This document shows positions 42,451 to 54,285 of a DNA stretch of 64,000 bases, piece after piece; position 1 is the first letter of the stretch, and each line of letters begins with the position of its first letter. The stretch is taken from contig OZ025879.1 in the NCBI GenBank assembly GCA_964019415.1, forward strand, positions 3,736,637 through 3,800,636. The letters run 5' to 3'. This DNA comes from Ianthella basta. Taxonomy: Eukaryota; Porifera; Demospongiae; Verongiida; Ianthellidae. Under the pieces are notes generated by a model. The model saw only the letters and a program-made list of their open reading frames with translations. It was not told where the DNA came from and ran no database searches. Both the position numbers and the translations under genes were made by a program.

Positions 42451-42659
42451 AAAACGTTTAAGATGAACTTGCTTCATAGTACTGTACTCATTTGCTTTTA
42501 CTTTAAATTTGCAATATCTATTCATACCTCAACTATTTCTGTGTAGCATTGCTTTGTGTTAGTAGGTTTATTTCTATGCGTAATGGCATGTTGTCTGTCA
42601 TGTTGGCAACAGTATATGGTTATTTCTTGATGTAGTGAAATCATTTATTTCTTGTATAG

Positions 42660-42960
42660 GCTATTCGGTGTTCATCAATCATTGGCTGCTATGTACCAGC
42701 TGATGTGTGGTGCAATTTGGCAATAGCTGCTGTGAAAACAGCATCAGGCAGTACTGGCCATGGAGGGATTGTAGACAGCAGTGTTGCAGTAGGACAACAG
42801 CAATGTGAGGGGTGTCTCCTATGCTTTGCAGGCTTGCTCCAAGGAGGGAAGAAGGACCAAATATTTGCTGAGCTGAATGTGTGTGATGACATGGAAGACC
42901 AATTACTACTACTGATGCTGTGCTTCAACTGGAGTGCTTGCATTGCTGTTTGTACTGTTT
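42660..42960 (+). CDS. DNAAF5: DNAAF5 exon 10 (3' boundary unresolved)
   Basis: The acceptor TTTCTTGTATAG precedes AIRCSSIIGCYVPADVWCNL, then GLLQGGKKDQIFAEL and DDMEDQLLLLMLCFNW before a stop at 42981-42983. The first part fits the helix after exon 9, and the LLLL-rich part could be the next helix. I cannot find a good phase-0 donor, so the end is approximate. A second possible acceptor at 43150 for the next exon would require a phase-1 donor instead. Confidence 0.7.
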
Positions 42961-43182
42961 GGTGTAGTACATGGACCTTTTAGTTGCTTAGTCCATACTG
43001 CAACTGGCTACAAATGAATGTGCTTGCAAGCTGTTGTTCAGTGCACATTGAATTGCTAAAATATGCTACTGTAGCCACACGGCCTGCCAAAGTTTTCTAT
43101 GCTGTGTCTGATTGATTATTGCTGTTTGCAGGCTGACTAATTGTTGTTAGTCAGTGCTACTCTTCTTGTGCCATGTGTGCAG

Positions 43183-43377
43183 AGTATCCTTAGTTGCCTT
43201 TGTGACCAGGAAATCTTCGCCACTAAGCACTGGGGGACCATCAAAGGGATTAGCCTTTGTGCTGAGAAAGTACTAGATATTGGCTTCAAGATGGACTCTG
43301 CTCAGGAAAGCTGCTTTCTTATGATTTTGCTAAGGCTGGCAGCTACCCAAATGGAAGATGATCTGTGGCACAAGAAG
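43183..43377 (+). CDS. DNAAF5: DNAAF5 exon 11
   Basis: The acceptor CCATGTGTGCAG precedes SILSCLCDQEIFATKHWGTI, and the exon ends TQMEDDLWHKK before GTAAGT. 65 codons. An upstream acceptor after 43150 would add ATLLVPCVQ, which resembles the conserved LLLCVQ helix, so the exon could start earlier. Confidence 0.8.
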
Positions 43378-43477
43378 GTAAGTTGCTAATATTTAGTGTC
43401 CCTATGATGTTAGCAAGAATGGTAGCTCACGCATGCTCTTGTGTAGGCGTGTCTCCTTCAACCACTGCTCAAGCACA

Positions 43478-43645
43478 ACTGTATCAGACGTCACGCTCAT
43501 GACGTCTATTTAGGAATGTGCCCGGTTCAAAATGGTGTCCCTATCTTAATGTATTAGGGCACTTCAGTGAAACTAGCCAAACGGCAGTGGCAAAGAAGAT
43601 ATAAAGGCCATGGATAGGCTTCTTTTGATGTATTGACGACGGCAG
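43478..43645. repeat. dispersed repeat, uninterrupted copy
   Basis: The continuous version of the repeat split at 1050-1450 (ATCAGACGTCACG through GAAACTAGCCAAACGG). Confidence 0.7.
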
Positions 43646-43679
43646 GGTACCCGAAGGCAACCTGGAGTGCATGTAAGAG

Positions 43680-44274
43680 AAAAGCGTCATAGGCTGCTCG
43701 TACCCCACTGCCTCACTCCACACGCAAGCTCACTCAACACACTGCCTCTCTCCGCGCACTGTCTCACTCTACGTGCTACTTATGTAGCTAATTTAGCACA
43801 GTCTCATTTGACGCGCTGCTTCGCTCCACAAAAGTTTTCTCATTCCACACGCTGTCTCGCTCCACACATACTCAGTACCAACTTGATTATTGCTGTAGAC
43901 AAACACTGGAATACAGAGAATAACTTCATTGGGCAAAGACTCTTGTGTGAGCACTGTGGCAAGTGCTTTTCTATTATGAAGCACTCTAGCAGAGGGCTGG
44001 TCTGTTGTGTGAGAACTTCGAAGTGCTGGTGTGTTGTATAAGCCCTCTAGCTGAGTGCTGGTCTATTGTATAAGCACTCTAGTAGAGTGCTGGTCTGTTG
44101 TGCAAGCACTCTAGTGGAGTGCTGGTCTGTTGTGTAAGCTCTAGCTTAGTGATGTCATTTCTGACATCACTAAGCTTCTCCCTCCGAAATTGTTAATGAC
44201 AGGACATTAGCGGTTATCCACATCTTTCACCTAAAGTACAGGTTTCCTGGTATAACTACCCTGTGAAGTAGCTT
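43680..44274. mobile_element. TIR-element relative, inverse of 11972-12640
   Basis: Read inverted, this shows the same end (CTGGTATAACTACCCTGTG), the GATGTCATTTCTGACATC palindrome, about six 32-bp repeat units and the CACGCTGTCTC array. It lies in DNAAF5 intron 11. Confidence 0.75.
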
Positions 44275-45523
44275 CAGGGAAACTCTATCTAGTTGTGCCT
44301 TGGATAGCTAAGAGCCACACTTGGCATATACAGTCTACATGCATGCATGCACAAATCTGTGGGAGGCACCTCCTATTTCTTTTTAGTTGCAGAGTTATTC
44401 TCTTTTCGTTTAAAAGTTGCAAATTTTGCAATAACTTGCTTGTGAGGGAGATTTTCCAGGTGGCCTCCTATAGATTTCAGTGCGTGGTAGTGTACATTAT
44501 GGTGAACCCAACCAAAATTGAAGCTTTAGCAATGCTGCAGACTAGATAGCTCAGCCAAACCTTTACCCCATACACTGCTATGGCAGTGAGCGCTTAAGAC
44601 GATGAATGTAAAGGTAAATTGGGTATTCTTCTGCTCAGCTGCTTTAGAGAGACCGCCAGAAGACTCCATTGGTGCTTGAAACCCTGGCATTGCACTTGGA
44701 ACAAGCAATTTAGATCTTTACACTAACCCAAATGGTTAATTGATTGATTCTCACACTTTGACTTCAAACTGTCTTTCTTGCCAGGATAGTTGCATTTTGG
44801 TCCACGGGTAGGTAGTGACTGAATGCCTTGCGTGTACAGTGGCGCCGAAATGAAGGATCCAGTTTCTGAAGGAGCTCCAGTACGGCTGAGAAACGTGACG
44901 ATAGGACCCTTCTTTGCAAAATCAGTGAGGTGCGGTAATAGTGTAATCTTATGCCAGATTGATTGGCTTTTTGCACACTGAAAATAGGGTATCATTGCAG
45001 GCAGTTTGTCAACAGACTACTTTTGTTTCAGATGTTTTTAGCATCTGCAACAGTTGATTTGAAAGACAATCACTTGATGCACTTCTACCACAAAAGTGGC
45101 CTGGAGAACTAGTTAGAAGGCACCTCTGGTACTGGAGACGAGTAGTCAGCTTGAATTAATCGAGCGTGGAGTACAGGGCGTAGCTGAGAAGGGTTGGAAA
45201 TACCAGTTTTGCATTGTCAATGAATACTTGTCTTGTCAATTAATTACCTGTCACCTTTAATGGAACACCTTTTCAGTGTCCAATCTGCTCCAAATTTTGG
45301 ATGTGCGTTTTAGATGTCTAAATCAACATCTGTATCAAAAGTTGTGCAGTTGACAGGAACATGAAGAGGGATGGGCAGTTTGAATATGGAAGACTTATAT
45401 GCCCTAATATCTTGTTTTGTTACTTTATAACATGACCATGATGTATACATTATTGTCATTGAGTGTTTTACCCTGTTCTGTTGTGATATGTAACTTGTCT
45501 TTTATTTCTGTGCTTTCTTCCAG
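44275..45523. other. DNAAF5 intron 11, right part
   Basis: No gene is recognised. Open frames at 44526-44995 show no domain. Confidence 0.5.
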
Positions 45524-45622
45524 GTGCAAAGCAATGTTGTAAAGCTCTGCAAATGTCAAGGTTACCCGGATGCTGCTTCTATCTTCCTCCAGAATGGAAG
45601 GGATGTGTTACTTCCAATCGTG
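45524..45622 (+). CDS. DNAAF5: DNAAF5 exon 12
   Basis: The acceptor TTTCTTCCAG precedes VQSNVVKLCKCQGYPDAASI, and the exon ends DVLLPIV before GTATGT. 33 codons, phase 0. It continues directly from the WHKK end of exon 11. Confidence 0.88.
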
Positions 45623-46799
45623 GTATGTATTAATGAAAATGCTAATTATTTATAGCTGGAAAGAGTAAGGGCAAGTCCTCCTCCCAGTATGGCCAACTTT
45701 CAAGCTCAGCAACCAATTTAGTGAGCTTAGGCATCATGTGTAGAATCTGAACAACCCTGAACTCAAATCTCTTGCAATTCAGTGATTTACCCCATGCAGC
45801 CTTCATGCAGTTTGCCAGCACTACACACTACGCTGATGACTTGGGAACAAAATTAATGCTAAGGAACTATTTGATCAATGCATCGCTTTTTGATTACAAT
45901 GGCTGTTGGTAAAGTTCTCTGATTTTATACTGTAACACAAACAATCTTGTGATAGCTTTTATTGACATTGCCCTACTAACACATGTGAGCACACTTCATT
46001 CTTTGCATCAACGATCTAATGAAGATGACTTTGAGCCTTGCAGAATGAAGGTCCTGATTATTCGTCTTGCTATGTGTACACTAGTGTAATAAAGTTTTCT
46101 TTTATGTAGATGGTGTTTAGGAATGAATAGCAGAACAAGTGTTTTAAGTTAAAAAAAAAACTCGTGGGGCTGCTGCCCCAACTCAAAATACTTGTTTCCT
46201 CTGGTACTTGCTGTGTTACCAATATATAGTAGCTATTGCAACTAATTTTGTGTAATTCATTAACGCACTTGCATATGAGCACACTTCATAGGCAAGAAAG
46301 AATACAAATGCTAGAAGTGGACATGAATAGAGTCAAAAATATTTTGACACACATGCACAACTGCACACCTTACATATTTTATACACAGTTTGCTTATTCT
46401 CAGAGTTGCCTAAAACACAATCAGGTACACGTATGCGCGCGCGTGCACACACACACACACACACGCACACACACTTGCACTTGCACTTGTACTTGTAATA
46501 CCACAGCCCAGACAGCAACGCAGCAGACTAGATAGCTCAGCAACACCTTGCCCCATACACTGCTATGGATACTTTGCATTATCCAACTACCCTGGTGTGT
46601 TGCTCTTGTCAATCACAAGCAGTTGCAATGTTTTTGCAGTGTTTTTGGTATCTGTTTGATGCATCTGAGGTGCATATCAGTGACTACATAATTCTGTACA
46701 TTACAGGAAGCTTTTATGTACCCATCTGAGTTATGTCAGTTGCTTATTCCTGTTATAAATCTCACAGTATACCTACCTTTGTTAATGTTAATGTTACAG
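45623..46799. other. DNAAF5 intron 12
   Basis: Holds a hairpin repeat (46143-46195) and a CA microsatellite (about 46446-46472). No gene. Confidence 0.5.
46143..46195. repeat. small hairpin repeat (AGTATTTCGAGTT family), copy 3
   Basis: AAGTTAAAAAAAAAACTCG, GGGGCTGCTGCCCC and AACTCAAAATACTTG. The GC-rich centre is itself a palindrome-like GGGGCNGCNGCCCC. Confidence 0.65.
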
Positions 46800-46957
46800 G
46801 TCGACTGCAAGCACTGGACATCCCTGTCACCAAAACATCTCTTGTTTTTGAGCTGCCTGAAACAGTTCAAGAGCAGTGTGATTTCGTTTTTGGACATCAT
46901 TGTTCCAGCCTTCAGTGTATGCCTCTCTGCAGGGAGCGAAGCAGAGATTCAGCTCAG
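46800..46957 (+). CDS. DNAAF5: DNAAF5 exon 13
   Basis: The acceptor AATGTTACAG precedes VDCKHWTSLSPKHLLFLSCL, and the exon ends AEIQL plus AG before GTTAGT. The xxWTxxSPxxLLF segment is a DNAAF5 signature. Phase out 2. Confidence 0.92.
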
Positions 46958-47639
46958 GTTAGTATTGATCTGTTTTGGAGCAAACTATCCAGTATGGATC
47001 GATGCTACCAGATTTAGTACTGTGCCTGTACAGTATTATTAGTGTATTGTGGTGATTGAGAATACTGAGCCTTGCTGTACTTGTCTGGCATGTGCGTAAA
47101 ATATGTGCATGCATGTTACACATCTGTGTAAATCCATGGTATAATTCATAGTGAACGTATGTCTAAAGGCATTATGTACGTTTCATAGAAGATCAGCGCC
47201 GCTTTTTCAAACACATGAAGGTGATAACATAGTTGGAATTTGGCAAGGAGCATACACATGGAGGATTGGTTGAATGCTTGCTTGAAGAACTGTCAGAACC
47301 ATGCCTATTCAACTATTGTGTTACTTCCGACAGAGTTGTTGCGGTGTGGAACGGAGGAGAAAACATCTCTTCCATTGTTTGGACTTTGCATGGAGAATGG
47401 CAAATTACTATTTGTACTACAGTTAATTGTTAGATTTTCAATGGGAGCAAAATCATGGCCTGGGAGATGACTTTTGCTCTTTATAGCCTTTGAAGATCAT
47501 GGCCAAAATTGCAGATTGCATTGAACGGCAGCTAGAAGAAGACAATGAGACTACAGTCAAACTGTGACAGAAAAGCTGATTTGCACGAAATTTAGCACTG
47601 TTATCAGTTTTACTTCAAAACGCAGATACTAGTTAGAGT
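46958..47639. other. DNAAF5 intron 13, left part
   Basis: A possible transposase-like trace near 47500-47570 (CIERQLEEDNETTVKL) resembles the fragment at 49870-50035. Nothing else is recognised. Confidence 0.35.
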
Positions 47640-47891
47640 AGATTGATAAAGGGGGGATTACTTGAGCGTTAAACACGTGGTACACTTTTTTTACCAAAAG
47701 GCAAAACGTTTCGGCCCCAAAAGGGCCTTCTTCAATTGCACAAGAGTACAAAAAACAGAACATGCAAGATAAAAGGCAGCAGCAGAATAAATAGGGGATG
47801 GCAAGTGCACAAGTGACAGGACCTGATGTGTATGAATTAAATTAATAAATGAATTTAATGTCAATAAATTGAAATTGTAGTCAGGACGCCA

Positions 47892-48215
47892 TCAGTGCCT
47901 GTCACTATTGTGGGGGGGGAGGGAAGGCGGCCTTGAGGCAGCCCAGCAAGGGTTCAGCAACAAACCAGGGTCTAAGTTCATGGCATTTGGAGTGTTCTTA
48001 ATGTGTAGTGCTTCTTTGACTCTCCTTCTGTACCAGTCCACATCCCAGTCCACACACGCCGACTCATTCCATTGTATCTTGTGTCCTGTGTTCCACACGT
48101 GTTGCAATGGCATTGTTCGGGTCAGCTTTCAATACGGCTTTCTTGTGCTCTTCAATACGGGTCTTCATCTGTCTTCCTGTCTCTCCAATGTATACTGAGC
48201 CACACTCACTGATGG
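47892..48215 (-). pseudogene. PLE GIY-YIG nuclease fragment
   Basis: Minus strand: SECGSVYIGETGRQMKTRIE then EEHKKAVLKADPNN, a frame change, then HVWNTGHKIQWNESACVDWD and KEALHIKNTPNAMNLDPG. The arrangement CGxxYIGETGR, ExH, HxxxxxHxIxW and KEAxHI is the PLE GIY-YIG module. It parallels PCSCGETYIGET and KEAIHIRLN in the element at 2415-4206 but belongs to another family. Confidence 0.85.
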
Positions 48216-48365
48216 CGTCCTGACTACAATTTCAATTTATTGACATTAAATTCATTTATTAATTTAATTCATACACATCAGGTCCTGTCACTTGTGCACT
48301 TGCCATCCCCTATTTATTCTGCTGCTGCCTTTTATCTTGCATGTTCTGTTTTTTGTACTCTTGTG

Positions 48366-48403
48366 CAACTGAAGAAGGCCCTTTTGGGGCCGAAACGTTT
48401 TGC
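48366..48403 (+). ncRNA. hammerhead-like core in PLE terminal repeat (family C)
   Basis: GCAA, CTGAAGA (48369-48375), hairpin AGGCCCTTTTGGGGCC, GAAA (48392-48395), CGTT then TTGC. The TTGC after GTT complements the GCAA before CTGAAGA. The mirrored copy is near 47699-47738, and a weaker one is at 25250-25390. Confidence 0.5.
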
Positions 48404-48776
48404 CTTTTGGTAAAAAAAGTGTACCACGTGTTTAACGCTCAAGTAATCCCCCCTTTATCAATGTCCAGACGTGGTAATGAATCTCTATTCTATCATAGTT
48501 AGAGTAGAATTTTAAGCCAGCTGCCAAGCATGCCCTGAAAGTTTATGTTTGGGCAGGTTCTCAAGAAAGGAGCAACACACATCATGAATCGTTGGTCAAA
48601 CAGTGGATGCACCTATCAAGAGCAACTATTGTGGAGCTGCCTATCACTTCTTATAGGACAGCCATCCTATGCATGCCAGCATCAAGGCAATGACTTCTGT
48701 AAATTGCATATCTGGTGGCCCATTCCTGCATTACAGGACAATGACACTTTGAGCAAGGGTATAATAATTATTAATA

Positions 48777-49464
48777 GAGAGCTTTAGCACAGCGTAATAA
48801 CGTTACGGTATCCCATGGACACCGTGAATATTGTACCGTTATTACGATGCCTTCAGCACGTTTGGCATAGGGTAATTTGATTGAAACAGTAGAAATAGTA
48901 AGATGGCAGCAACAGAACTCACGTATTGACCAATTACTTGCCAAAGCAAGAAGACAGTGAGCAGCAATAATATGTTGCCTTTGCAATCTAGTAAAAGAAG
49001 CAGCTAGACCGGTAGCGGCTTCCACCGAGGCAGGTGACACTATACAGGCAGGTCTGCTCGTGTCTGCTGAACTTGCAAAGCAGGAGGATGTCGCCAGTAA
49101 TGCTAAAAAGTACAGGTGAAGCTGTGTGTATCCTTGTAAGAAGAGCGCCAGCCATATAAGCTAGAGGAACCTCCACAGAAGGAGCATGCATGGTCCAAGG
49201 CATGTGCTCGTGCCGAAAAAGCTGGATACTTGCTTACTGGTAACTACGCTGTGTGCTGCTTGCTGAGTGAGTAGTGGCATGCACATAGACGCTGTAGAAG
49301 TGCCTAGGTTGCTTGCAGACACTGAAAAGATAGCAAAGTATATACTGTTTAAAAGCAACGATAAAGTTCAGTTCTATTGTGAAATACAGAAGCAATTTAC
49401 TGTATTTCGTGATTGTGCAATAACTTATCATAAATTGTATAGTATTACGCTATGCTAACCTCTC
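48777..49464. mobile_element. TA-flanked TIR element, empty copy B
   Basis: The inverse-orientation copy of the element at 13929-20628, 688 bp, ends GAGAGCTTTAGCACAGCGTA and (inverted) GAGAGGTTAGCATAGCGTAA. It lacks the gypsy insertion and shows the intact CATG target at 49278-49281. Confidence 0.82.
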
Positions 49465-52400
49465 TAATATCTTGTACTTTTGCAGTGCGATGATATGCAT
49501 ACAGTATTAATTGCAGATACCTCAAATGCATTTGATCTGCGAGTGCATGCAATTATTTGCAAGAACACAAATGGGTTAGCATGTGTGTTAAATAACTGTC
49601 ATACATGTTTAATGGCCACCGTAATTGCTGTGTCGTGTTAAGATTGAAATGTAAAATCATTGCATATTTAATGAAAGGGACAGTCCTACTGCAAATCATC
49701 TTTCTACTTATCAAAGAGAACAAATGTTTCACTCAGGAGAGAGGGGAAAAACATGTCGAAGATTGTTCAGTAAATAGAGTGTGAGGGAAGAAGACCATTG
49801 TGTGCAAAAGTACCAATATCGATATTTTGATGACCTCCGGTCGTAGGCTGCAAGATCAACATCAGTGTGGACCTAAACCAAGCATTAAACCCATATTAGC
49901 GGCTTCTATTGAGAGAAGTTGAAGAGGACAATGAGGTAATATCTGTGAAGCTGCAAAGGCTGATTGCAAGAGAATTCTCCTTGGAAACCAGCCAATCTAC
50001 AGTTAGAAGGTTTATCAGAATGACTCTGAAGTGAAAAGTGGTGCAGTGGTCCGGATTTGGGTACATGATATCTGTAGGCAAGAATGTGATGCATTTTGCA
50101 GTTTGCTAAATGTGTACTGATACCAAGGACACCTTTTGTTGCTTGCGCGCTACATTATCCTTAGGAAGCATCCAGCCAACAAGATTGACTACCATTCAGT
50201 GTAGCATGTCGGGCATTCAGCCCCACGGCAACTTCTCCACCTGACATGAACTTTCCACTGCCTAAATGATGTGTGCAATTGTGTCAAGGCAGTTGGTCTT
50301 GCCACAACTGTTTTGGACTCTACTCCGTAGCATTTCACAGAGATCTAGTTAGCTTCAATATGAAATGATATTGCAGCATTTAGCAGGTTCGAAATTGTTT
50401 TACTTGCGACTGCGAGAAGTGCTAACATATGTGTATATTTTTACTTGTATGAGTAAAAGTGTACATGCACGAACTACGTGTGTGTCAGATGCAATTTGCT
50501 GGTTAAGTATCTTTAATCGGTGCAGCAAGTGATTCGTACAATGTGACAGGAGATGATGGGCTAGGGGGAATGGACAATGAGTGAGGAGATGAACTAGGGG
50601 GTGATAGGTCAGGAAACAGTGGATTCTGTCTGCTAGGTAGTGGATTTGGAGTTTGGCAATGAAAGAGTTGACTGTCAGTGATTTCACCCTATACTGCTCT
50701 GGTTTCATCGCTAGCTCCACTTACAGCTTCTTCTGCAGACTTCACAGGTGGGCCTGTCCCCAGCCACAGAGGTTTGTTAACTGCATTCGGCTTCACTCTA
50801 GTCTTTACCCTGTTTCTGCTTTCAACACTGGACCTTGAAGCCTTGTAACTAAACAGTGGCGAGAACTGAACTTCCAGACACTTAGTTACTAGGAGTTTCA
50901 ATATATCAACCTCTAGACAAAGGCCCAAAGCACAAAGGCTATACAACCATGCAGAACAACAAAAAACGCATGTCATGTACTTAAAGGAACAGGAAATACA
51001 GGTAAAATGGAACAGCTAATGATGCATTACAGAAAATAATATAAAGCACTCACAGGAAATAATATGAATCACACACCATGCCAGGTTAATGCATACACTA
51101 CAGCCTTGGTCACCCTCGCACTGATGTTCGAGGCTTTCTTCTTTGTGCTGCCCATTGGAGGTTGTTTGCACAGTCAGGTGTTTTTAATCTTTCTGCAACA
51201 CTTCAGGGTTGTCTCCCCAATCAATCAATGATCTTTACCTGGTAGTGATGGGAACTGAACTTAACCAAGACTTCTGTGTTTTCTGTTCCCCAAAGAAGAA
51301 ATTCCAGAATTTTGCGTAATTCCTCTTTCGGTTGTGGCTGTGCTGTATTGCGCTTGAGTCCCTTGGCCTGCTGGAAGTTGGTATTCTAGAAGTAGGTTAG
51401 CAAGTGTACATTCTCAGCGATTTTGAAGGACATTGCACATACGCTTAGCAAGTTTTAGGTGATTTTCCATCACGGCCAATTTTTCAGTTTTATACTCCCT
51501 TCCTACCTTAAGGTAGGTACGGAATTGAAAAAGTAATCTCAAACTCAAGCAGGGTACAAGCAATCGTCTTCAAAAGTGCTGTGAGTATAACTCTACCATC
51601 CTACTACCTGTGTACCAACTTGCAGTTGGCTAAGGCACTTGCATGCAACACTGCACAACCGCAAAGAAAGAAGGTAATATTCCATAATTTGCATCAACAG
51701 AAGCTCACCGCAGTAGCTACGTTTTCCTAGGAAGTTACAACTAGAGCTCCTTCACTGAATACACTGTGATCAATATTCCATTCGTACTCCAACTATACGG
51801 CAAGCCCTGTAGTTCTCGAAAGGTGTGTACTGCAATTGTGGCTTCCTGGGAAAACCAAGAAACTCCTTTAGCTGCCTAGAAACCAAGTTGCAGAACATGC
51901 AGCCGTCTCTTCATGGAGCTACACCTTACACTAGTCACCCTATCCAAACATCACCTGCATTAACACCCGTAGTCTCTTCAAAACAAGTGCACCTGGAAGC
52001 CAACTAAATGTCAACGGCTGCAGTAGGTAACAGTGACATGGTAACCATTGTGCAAAGCGACATCACAGGAAACATCCTGAAAGGCAGCGTGCTAGAACAA
52101 CCTTCCTACTGGTGTAAATGACAGTGCACAATAATGTGTTTGCATAATGGAAGTACATTCTTTATACACATTAATTGAGTTACCACAGCACATTTGAAGA
52201 TATGGATTGCCAAACTTAGCATGCAAGGGTGTTTTGCCGCTGTGCAAGGACTTTCTGGAGATATTTTTGCACACTTGGTGATTGTTAGCTAGTGTAAACA
52301 GCATACCCAAAAATAAAACAAAATTTAAGAGGTGGCCCTTTACTCCATACCTACCTTAAGCGCGTTAATAAGTGCAAGTACTCATGTGAGTTTGAGTATG

Positions 52401-52617
52401 AAGTAGCCCATACTCTCCAGCATCCTTCAATTCCAACCACTCCCTGGCTATTTTGTGCAGCTTTTTAGCATTTTAATCTTGTCACAATGCGATTTTGCAC
52501 CATCCATCGTACGTCACAAGATATAAGATGTTAAACACATATGTGTAATTTCTTACACCTAGCTATGCTTAGACGCTTGTGTGTTACCTGTGTGCAAGAT
52601 GTGATTTCCTGGCTCAG
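49465..52617. other. DNAAF5 intron 13, middle part
   Basis: Apart from a small transposase-like fragment (49870-50035) I see no gene. A 117-base minus-strand exon-like interval at 50725-50841 has an acceptor and GTAAGT donor but no recognised protein. Confidence 0.4.
49870..50035 (+). pseudogene. Tc1/IS630-like transposase helix-turn-helix fragment
   Basis: KPILAASIEREVEEDNEVIS then LQRLIAREFSLETSQSTVRR and FIRMTL, with one or two frame changes. The E-x-D-NE-x-VKLQ-L and STVRRF pattern resembles the DNA-binding half of Tc1/IS630-type transposases. No catalytic part remains. Confidence 0.4.
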
Positions 52618-53393
52618 GTTCTCCCTTTCACATGGCCACCTCAAACTGGTTTAGCGCGTTCACATGGGCACTTAAACTGGTTCTTAAACCAATTTGAAAA
52701 TGCTAAGCTGGTTTCAAAACTGGTTTACTTACCAGTTTTGCTAAACCATTTTAGAGGTGCGATAAAATGGCTACCAGAGAAAAGGATCCTGGACAAATTT
52801 GGAGCAAACATGAGGTGCAAACGCTGGTCCGGTAAGTACTGGCTTTTGTTCCTGACCCAAAGCAGCTGATGCTGCTTCGTACTTCGTAAGTTTCGATCAG
52901 CGACGATCACGGCCATGATTTCGCACAATTTCTTCTGTCAGTCTCAAAAGGCTTGAAATTGTATTCACATCGCTTCTACCCCTCTTATCTTTCATCAAGA
53001 AGGCTTTCTTCTCTGTCTACTGCAGCAAATTGCCATGAAATAAGCGAACATTCAGTCGCCCCATCTTAAGCCTACCCCTAATCGACTAAACAAACACAAG
53101 GCAATGTTGTCATTGCCTTTTAAAGGTTCACTGTCACGGTTATACAAGTTGCCTTTATATGATAGATTATCGTCTAAAACCACCGAAAATCGCTGTTAGA
53201 GCGCTTCGAAATTCCCTGGTAGAGCGATAATGGCTCACTTCCGGAAAATCGGCCGAAGAAATCCGCCATATTGCTGTGACGTCACAGTAGGCTTGCCGTA
53301 CACTTGTGTCTATGCTTGTACGTGTCACATGCCGTGTGGGAAGACAATCACCGACTGGCTATTCATGTTCCTCTTGCTGATGAACTCGCCCCG

Positions 53394-53588
53394 ATGCATC
53401 ACAAATGCGTTGCTGGAGGATGTAGTAGGGCCAGTGGAAGCATAGATCTATGGTGGAGGCAACGGTCGCTGCTTCATTTCACAAAGAGCGATAGTCTGAA
53501 GAAGCGGTGGCCAGCAGCTGTTGGCAGGGTCTTTCTGTACTTGGTAAGACTCTCCCATACGTTAGAGCACCTTTCGGATTGCGACTGA
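53394..53588 (+). pseudogene. THAP-domain protein remnant
   Basis: MHHKCVAGGCSRASGSID then SLLHFTKSDSLKKRWPAAVG fits the start of a THAP finger (CxxxxC, SLxxFPKDxxLxxxW). It ends after 64 codons. Later THAP residues may continue in other frames. Position and strand mirror the THAP gene of copy 1. Confidence 0.6.
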
Positions 53589-54139
53589 TGCCCTACCTGC
53601 CATTTCGCTGTTTCTTGGTGTAAATATTCTAGCAACAACCACTTTGCTCACTCTAGTACATCCGTCAGAATCCGAATGGCGCTTTAACTTACAGGAGAGT
53701 CTTTCCTAGCACAGAGAAAGCCAGTCGAGAAAACGACAAATCGCTACAAAGAACAAAAGGGTGAGTAGTAGCTTTAGAATGACGAAAAAGGCGTCCCTGG
53801 GCCATTTCGATGCCCCCACCTCCTGGTGTTCTGCGCAGCCGTTCTCGGTAGAGAGCAGGGGACGGTTTTTCCTCTGAAGTCAGAACCTTTTGCTGTGATC
53901 AGAGCTTGTGTGTTCCCTACTACCTAGCAAGTAGGAGTGGAGAGATGCTTACATCTCGCGACGTGCAAGCCAGTGACCTGAAATACGTGCCGAGTGCTCC
54001 GAAATATGTTTTCGGCACACTTTGTATTTCAGCTGTTACACCTTGTAGGAGGTGACAAATCAGCTCTGGGGCTAGTGTACCATCTCTGTTTCGTATGCTC
54101 TTGTAACAGTCCAAGAATGGTGCGAATCGGCATTTGTAG

Positions 54140-54285
54140 GGCTGAGAACGGGCATCACCCTATGATTGGTCGTGTCGCAAAATTGATGTTGTGCCGTATG
54201 GCTGCGCAACCCGCATGCCCAGATCTATTTCAGAATCATCAGGGGCATCTCCTTCATAGTCTCAAGAAGTTTCGCCTTCATCTTA
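54140..54285 (-). pseudogene. acidic N-terminus of a ballast-like protein, remnant
   Basis: The minus strand reads DEGETS, a stop, then DYEGDAPDDSEIDLGMRVAQ and PY. The acidic run leading to a PY motif parallels the acidic MEPYQFEPV region of the protein at 22031. The cysteine-rich module is not recognisable here. Confidence 0.35.

Larger units (their letters stand above)
47643..48495 (-). mobile_element. Penelope-like element, GIY-YIG remnant with inverted terminal repeats (family C)
   Basis: Two arms of about 250 bases are inverted copies (GCGTTAAACACGTGGTACAC ... GTGTACCACGTGTTTAACGC). A duplication close to TAGTTAGAGTAGA flanks the element (47629-47641 and about 48496-48508). The centre encodes only a C-terminal nuclease fragment. 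The right arm carries the cleanest family C hammerhead-like core. Confidence 0.8.

Noticed and set aside
50725..50841. 117-base minus-strand exon with acceptor and GTAAGT donor
   Set aside because: Two consensus splice sites alone are easily found by chance, and the 39-residue product resembles nothing I know.
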